A stretch of 35,746 bases of DNA, from NCBI GenBank assembly GCA_021783995.1, contig JAJXTH010000005.1, positions 76,592 through 112,337 on the forward strand. Reading direction: 5' to 3'. The notes under the pieces are model-generated. The model had not been told where the DNA came from. It saw nothing but the letters and a program-made list of their open reading frames with translations, and did no database searches. Positions within the stretch are counted from its first letter, which is position 1, and each line of letters starts with the position of its first letter. Shown one piece after another: positions 32,405-35,746 of this stretch. Made by a program: the position numbers and the translations under genes. This DNA is from Pseudomonadota bacterium (lineage in GTDB: Bacteria; Pseudomonadota; Gammaproteobacteria; Burkholderiales; Gallionellaceae).

Positions 32405-33136
32405 TTAAAATCCCAAGCTCTCCAGCAGGTCATCCACTTGATCCTGGCTCGTCACAACGTTACGTCCGTTGGGATTGATCACAGGACCGTTCAGCAGCCC
32501 TGAATCGAATTCTGCCCTGACAGAGGGCGGCGCATTGTCCAGCAGCAATGCCAGCAACTGGCTCTCCATCTGCCGGGTCACATCGATGATTTTTTTGATG
32601 ACCTGGCCTGTAAGATCCTGAAAATCCTGTGCCATGATGATTTCCATCAGATAAGCGCTGGTCATCTTGGTCTGTTTGGGTACGATGTCCAGGAATGCCT
32701 GGGTCTGCATCACCAGTATCTTGAACTGCTCGACATTGAGCTTCTTTTCGAAAAGCAAAGCCCACTGTCCGCCCAGACGATGCGCCTCCACTTCCATGTT
32801 CTGCATCAGGGGTTGTGCGGCTTCAGCCGCATTGAGCACGCGTTCAGCAGCCTGCTGCGTGAGCGTCGCGACATAATTAAGGCGATCGCGCGCATCAGGT
32901 ATCGATGCAGTCGCCTTCTCGATTTCCTTGTTAAGCCCCAGTTCGCGCAGTGTGTCATGCAAGGTGCGCGTCATCTGGCCCAGCTGATTCAGGACTCTGT
33001 CCGACGTCGGACTGACTGGCGCGCCGGCAACCAATACGGTAGATTCTGCTTGCTCTTCCTGTGCATTCGCCGCGACGATGCTGTCGAACAGCGATTCAAG
33101 ATCGTCGGTATCCTGGACTGCAGTATTGGTAGCCAT
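32405..33136 (-). CDS. cheZ: CheY-P phosphatase CheZ
   Basis: CheZ dephosphorylates CheY-P. The 243-residue protein has the long four-helix core and the catalytic block AQDFQDLTGQVIKKI (about residues 169-183) with the essential Asp and Gln. The C-terminal CheY-binding tail is DQVDDLLESLGF. Length is a little above the enteric form (214). A GTG four codons upstream (33148) overlaps the cheY stop, but ATG 33136 (MATNTAVQD), with TGAG just upstream, is preferred. It sits between cheY and cheA, the order seen in Pseudomonas cheY-cheZ-cheA. Confidence 0.95.
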   Translation of the reverse strand: MATNTAVQDTDDLESLFDSIVAANAQEEQAESTVLVAGAPVSPTSDRVLNQLGQMTRTLHDTLRELGLNKEIEKATASIPDARDRLNYVATLTQQAAERVLNAAEAAQPLMQNMEVEAHRLGGQWALLFEKKLNVEQFKILVMQTQAFLDIVPKQTKMTSAYLMEIIMAQDFQDLTGQVIKKIIDVTRQMESQLLALLLDNAPPSVRAEFDSGLLNGPVINPNGRNVVTSQDQVDDLLESLGF

Positions 33137-33144
33137 GTCAGTTC

Positions 33145-33534
33145 TCACTTATTCATGTTTTGAAAAATCTTCTTCAGCTTCTCATCCAGCGTGGCTGCGG
33201 TAAAAGGCTTGACCACATAACCGGAAGCGCCTGCCTGCGCTGCCTCGATGATGTTTTCGCGCTTGGCTTCAGCTGTCACCATTAGTACCGGAAGGGACTT
33301 CAGCTTCGCATCTGCTCGAATTTCCTTCAGCAACTCTATCCCCGTCATGTTCGGCATATTCCAGTCTGACACGACGAAATCAAATGTATCGGAACGCAGC
33401 TTCTTCAACGCGTCGACGCCATCCTCAGCTTCCTGCACGTTGAGAAAACCCAGCTCCTTCAGGAGATTTCTCACGATGCGCCGCATCGTCGAAAAATCGT
33501 CCACAACCAAAAAACGCGTACTCTCGATACCCAT
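33145..33534 (-). CDS. cheY: Response regulator CheY (motor-binding copy)
   Basis: The 129-residue receiver has the acidic pair LVVDDFS, phospho-acceptor in [13 protein letters not shown] (about D58), the signalling Thr in MVTAEAK, and lysine in YVVKPFT. The sequence is very close to enteric CheY, including [13 protein letters not shown] and GYVVKPF, so it is the likely FliM-binding output. It lies 8 bases upstream of the preferred cheZ start and follows cheV by 9 bases. Confidence 0.97.
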   Translation of the reverse strand: MGIESTRFLVVDDFSTMRRIVRNLLKELGFLNVQEAEDGVDALKKLRSDTFDFVVSDWNMPNMTGIELLKEIRADAKLKSLPVLMVTAEAKRENIIEAAQAGASGYVVKPFTAATLDEKLKKIFQNMNK

Positions 33535-33543
33535 ACAAATCTC

Positions 33544-34491
33544 CTAAGTCAACAAAGGCCTCAGCGTCGTTGACAATACAATCGAATCGAATTTCGACAC
33601 ATAATAATCAACCCCGACGCGCCTACCCATCGCCTTGTTTGCATCAGACGACAGGGATGAGTGCATCACGACCGGAATGCCATCGAATCGATGATCCGCC
33701 TTGATATTCTGGGTCAACACATAACCATCCATTTCAGGCATCTCGGCATCGGTGAGTATAACCTGTATCTGATCATGCAAGGGCGTGCCCGTGGTCTGTG
33801 CCGCATCGGCCATGGTCTTCAACCTGTCCCATGCTTCGCGCCCGCTGTTTGCCTGTATGTGCTTGACCCCCATCTTGTCCAGCACTTCTGTGATCTTGCG
33901 GCGCGCCACCATGGAATCATCGGCGAAAAATACGCACAACTCGTGGCCGGACTCGATAGGCTCCACGTTACCGACGATCGCCTCGCCAAACGCATTTGAA
34001 AGTATCTGTTCAACATCCAACAGGGAAACCAGCGTGCCATCCGGAAGCTCTGTGATCGCCGTGATCAAGGCTCCCTTGTCGGACAACATGCCTTCCGCCG
34101 GACGCACCTTGTCCCAGTCCACCCTGATGATGCGGTCCACGCTTTCCACCAGAAAACCCAAGATATGCGTGTTGTATTCGGCCACCATCATGGTCTGATG
34201 CGGTGCTGAAGGCGATATTCCCATGAATTCGGCCAGGTTCAGCACCGGCATCACATGCCCGCGCAATGAAACGATGCCGTTGACCCCGTGCGGCATGTTG
34301 GGCGTGCGCGTGATCTTGCCTGCCTGACTCACTTCCTTGACCTTGAACACATTGATGCCGAATTTCTCATCGGTGCCCAGATTGAAAAGCAGGATCTCCA
34401 TCTTGTTGGTTCCGGCAAGGCTGGCTCTGGCATCGATCTGGTTAAGCAGACCGTCTTCCGTGCTGCTCAGCATTTCTTCTGAATAAGACAT
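33544..34491 (-). CDS. cheV: CheV: CheW-receiver fusion (copy 1)
   Basis: CheV fuses a CheW adaptor to a receiver domain, giving phosphorylation-dependent adaptation. The 315-residue protein has a CheW-like domain (about 25-170; KFGINVFKVKEVSQ, GIVSLRGHVMPVLNLAEFM) and a receiver (about 185-315). The receiver has FFADDSMVARR, phospho-acceptor in VILTDAEMPEMDG, Ser in VMHSSLS and lysine in YVSKFD. All receiver residues are intact. It is paired in tandem with a second CheV, 19 bases away. Confidence 0.95.
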   Translation of the reverse strand: MSYSEEMLSSTEDGLLNQIDARASLAGTNKMEILLFNLGTDEKFGINVFKVKEVSQAGKITRTPNMPHGVNGIVSLRGHVMPVLNLAEFMGISPSAPHQTMMVAEYNTHILGFLVESVDRIIRVDWDKVRPAEGMLSDKGALITAITELPDGTLVSLLDVEQILSNAFGEAIVGNVEPIESGHELCVFFADDSMVARRKITEVLDKMGVKHIQANSGREAWDRLKTMADAAQTTGTPLHDQIQVILTDAEMPEMDGYVLTQNIKADHRFDGIPVVMHSSLSSDANKAMGRRVGVDYYVSKFDSIVLSTTLRPLLT

Positions 34492-34510
34492 CTAGATCTC
34501 CTTAATCCAC

Positions 34511-35455
34511 TTACGCCAGCAGTCTAGCCAGGGTTTGCGACAGTTTCTGAGGTTCAAATTTCGGCACATATTCGTCAACGCCGACTGCCTTGCCCAACTG
34601 CTGATTCGACGTGCTGGAAAGCGATGAATGCATCAGCACCGGTATGCCTGCAAAACGCTTGTCTTCCTTGACCTTGCGAGTCAGCATGTACCCGTCCATC
34701 TCCGGCATCTCGACGTCGGTCAGGATCAGCTGCACCATATCCTTCATCGCCGTATTTGTGCTTTCGGCATAGGACGCCATCTTGGAAAGCTCTTCCCATG
34801 CCTGTCTCCCGTTCATCGCAGAAATGTATTTCACGCCCATCGCATCGAGCGTGCGGGAAATCTGATTGCGCGCAACCGCTGAATCGTCCGCAAAAAACAC
34901 CGTGCGATTTTCCAGACCCAGCGGCTTGACTGTGTTGTATATCATCTCGTCCGCATTGAGCTGCCCTGTTTCCGCAAGCACTTTTTCAACGTCTATCATC
35001 ATCACCAGACGCTTGTCCTTGAGCTCGGTAATCGCGGTGACCAGACCACCCAGTTCGGCGCTCAGCATCGCCGGTGGCACGCGCATCGCCGACCAGTCGA
35101 GCCGCAGGATATTGTCGACAGACTTGACCAGAAAGCCCTGGGTGTGTCCGTTGTATTCCGTGACGATCATGATCTCGGGCTGCCCGTCTGTCACAAGGCC
35201 TATGTATTTGGCAAGATCGATGACAGGCACCAGCGTTCCTCGCAGACTGACCATGCCTTCGACTGCGGGTGGCATCTCGGGCGCACGCGTAATGTCCGGA
35301 ATGCGCATGACTTCACGCACCTTGAAAACATTGATGCCGAAGGTCTCTTCGCGTTGCGTGCGCATATCCATGCCCAGCGAGAACATCAGTATCTCCAGCT
35401 TGTTCGTGCCGGCCAACTTGGTTCTGCCATCGATATTTCTCAACAGATCAGACAT
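34511..35455 (-). CDS. cheV: CheV: CheW-receiver fusion (copy 2)
   Basis: The 314-residue protein has the same layout as copy 1: CheW-like (about 22-170; TFGINVFKVREVMR, GMVSLRGTLVPVIDLAKYI) then receiver (about 185-314; FFADDSAVARN, LILTDVEMPEMDG, LMHSSLSS, YVPKFE). The two copies share most motifs but differ in flanking residues (for example VREVMRIPDITRAPEMP versus VKEVSQAGKITRTPNMP), so the duplication is not recent. Each may couple a different set of receptors. It is the first gene after a terminator-like hairpin, so it probably has its own promoter, which I could not locate. Confidence 0.95.
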   Translation of the reverse strand: MSDLLRNIDGRTKLAGTNKLEILMFSLGMDMRTQREETFGINVFKVREVMRIPDITRAPEMPPAVEGMVSLRGTLVPVIDLAKYIGLVTDGQPEIMIVTEYNGHTQGFLVKSVDNILRLDWSAMRVPPAMLSAELGGLVTAITELKDKRLVMMIDVEKVLAETGQLNADEMIYNTVKPLGLENRTVFFADDSAVARNQISRTLDAMGVKYISAMNGRQAWEELSKMASYAESTNTAMKDMVQLILTDVEMPEMDGYMLTRKVKEDKRFAGIPVLMHSSLSSTSNQQLGKAVGVDEYVPKFEPQKLSQTLARLLA

Positions 35456-35484
35456 TTCCTGCTCCCAATTTTAGGACTGTGGAT

Positions 35485-35529
35485 AAAAAACCGGGACTAT
35501 GGCAGCGCTCAACACATACTGCAATCCCG
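35485..35529 (-). terminator. Rho-independent terminator of the rightmost receptor gene
   Basis: On the minus strand CGGGA (35529-35525) pairs with TCCCG (35496-35492), and inside it GCAG (35522-35519) pairs with CTGC (35505-35502). A six-T run (35490-35485) follows one base after the stem. It lies 15 bases after the receptor stop and 30 bases before the cheV start, so it would end receptor transcription. Confidence 0.6.
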
Positions 35530-35544
35530 AATTTTCCATCTCCG

Positions 35545-35746
35545 TTAAACCCTGAATCTTTTTACTGCATCCTGCAACTCGTGCGCCAGTTCCTCAAGGC
35601 GCACGATCTGCTCCGCATTCGATTCCACCGCCGCATGGTTCTCCTCCGACATCTGCGCGATGTTCTCTACATTGCGTGCAATCTCGTTGCTCGCTACACT
35701 CTGCTCCTGCACCGATGAAGCAATGTCGTTCACCCCGGCGCTCGAT
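35545..35746 (-). CDS. Methyl-accepting chemotaxis protein (C-terminal fragment, 5' end outside window)
   Basis: Only the last 66 codons are in the window. The reading frame begins SSAGVNDIASSVQEQSVASN and continues EIARNVENIAQMSEENHAAV, the usual distal part of the MCP signalling helix after the hairpin, and stops after a short tail (DAVKRFRV) with no CheR pentapeptide. The sensor type cannot be judged. It is transcribed toward cheV. Confidence 0.85.
   Translation of the reverse strand, partial: SSAGVNDIASSVQEQSVASNEIARNVENIAQMSEENHAAVESNAEQIVRLEELAHELQDAVKRFRV

Overview
This window is almost entirely a flagellar and chemotaxis island from a Gram-negative proteobacterium. P-ring/rod genes (flgA, flgF, flgG), the polar-type regulators flhF and flhG, a motC/motD-like stator pair, and the order flhB-flhA-flhF-flhG-fliA suggest a betaproteobacterium. 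Nitrosomonadales/Gallionellaceae-like is my best guess, from gene order and a GC content that looks mid-to-high 50s percent. I could not run a search to confirm it. No rRNA, tRNA, insertion sequence, phage gene or CRISPR array was seen. No gap between genes exceeds about 200 bases.

Layout from left to right. (1) 1-4513, minus strand: flgB-flgC-flgD-flgE-flgF-flgG (rod, hook cap, hook), with flgG cut by the window edge. (2) 4653-5336, plus: flgA. (3) 5333-9268, minus: a three-gene cassette foreign to flagellar biology (group II PLP decarboxylase, TPR/ATP-grasp ligase, PLP fold-type I enzyme). It sits exactly between flgA and flgM and is the best candidate for an undescribed system. (4) 9467-10239, plus: flgM-flgN behind a convincing sigma-28 promoter. 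(5) 17867-10236, minus: flhB-flhA-flhF-flhG-fliA-motA-motB, most junctions overlapping by about 4 bases. (6) 28006-18025, minus: cheY-cheA-cheW-mcp-cheR-cheD-cheB, then a STAS protein and a REC-PP2C-HATPase switch protein. (7) 35746-28131, minus: receptor (partial), cheV, cheV, cheY, cheZ, cheA, a zinc-type CZB receptor and a membrane receptor.

How it works together. FlhF/FlhG place and count flagella. FlhA/FlhB with FlgA-G build the export gate, rod, P-ring and hook. FliA and FlgM time late genes, and FlgN is the hook-junction chaperone. The MotA/B pair powers rotation. Two CheA/CheY sets lie back to back, one with cheZ and cheV, one with cheR/cheD/cheB and a cytoplasmic HAMP-PAS-PAS receptor ending in a CheR-binding pentapeptide. 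The STAS and REC-PP2C-kinase pair resembles the Pseudomonas HsbA/HsbR partner switch, reported there to connect to FlgM.

The strongest non-coding signals are a sigma-28 promoter for flgM, a shared CCCCGTTAWTCG box at nearly the same distance from a -10-like element upstream of flgB and flhB, a 7+7 bp dyad upstream of the PLP/ATP-grasp cassette, and two probable terminators in the chemotaxis region.
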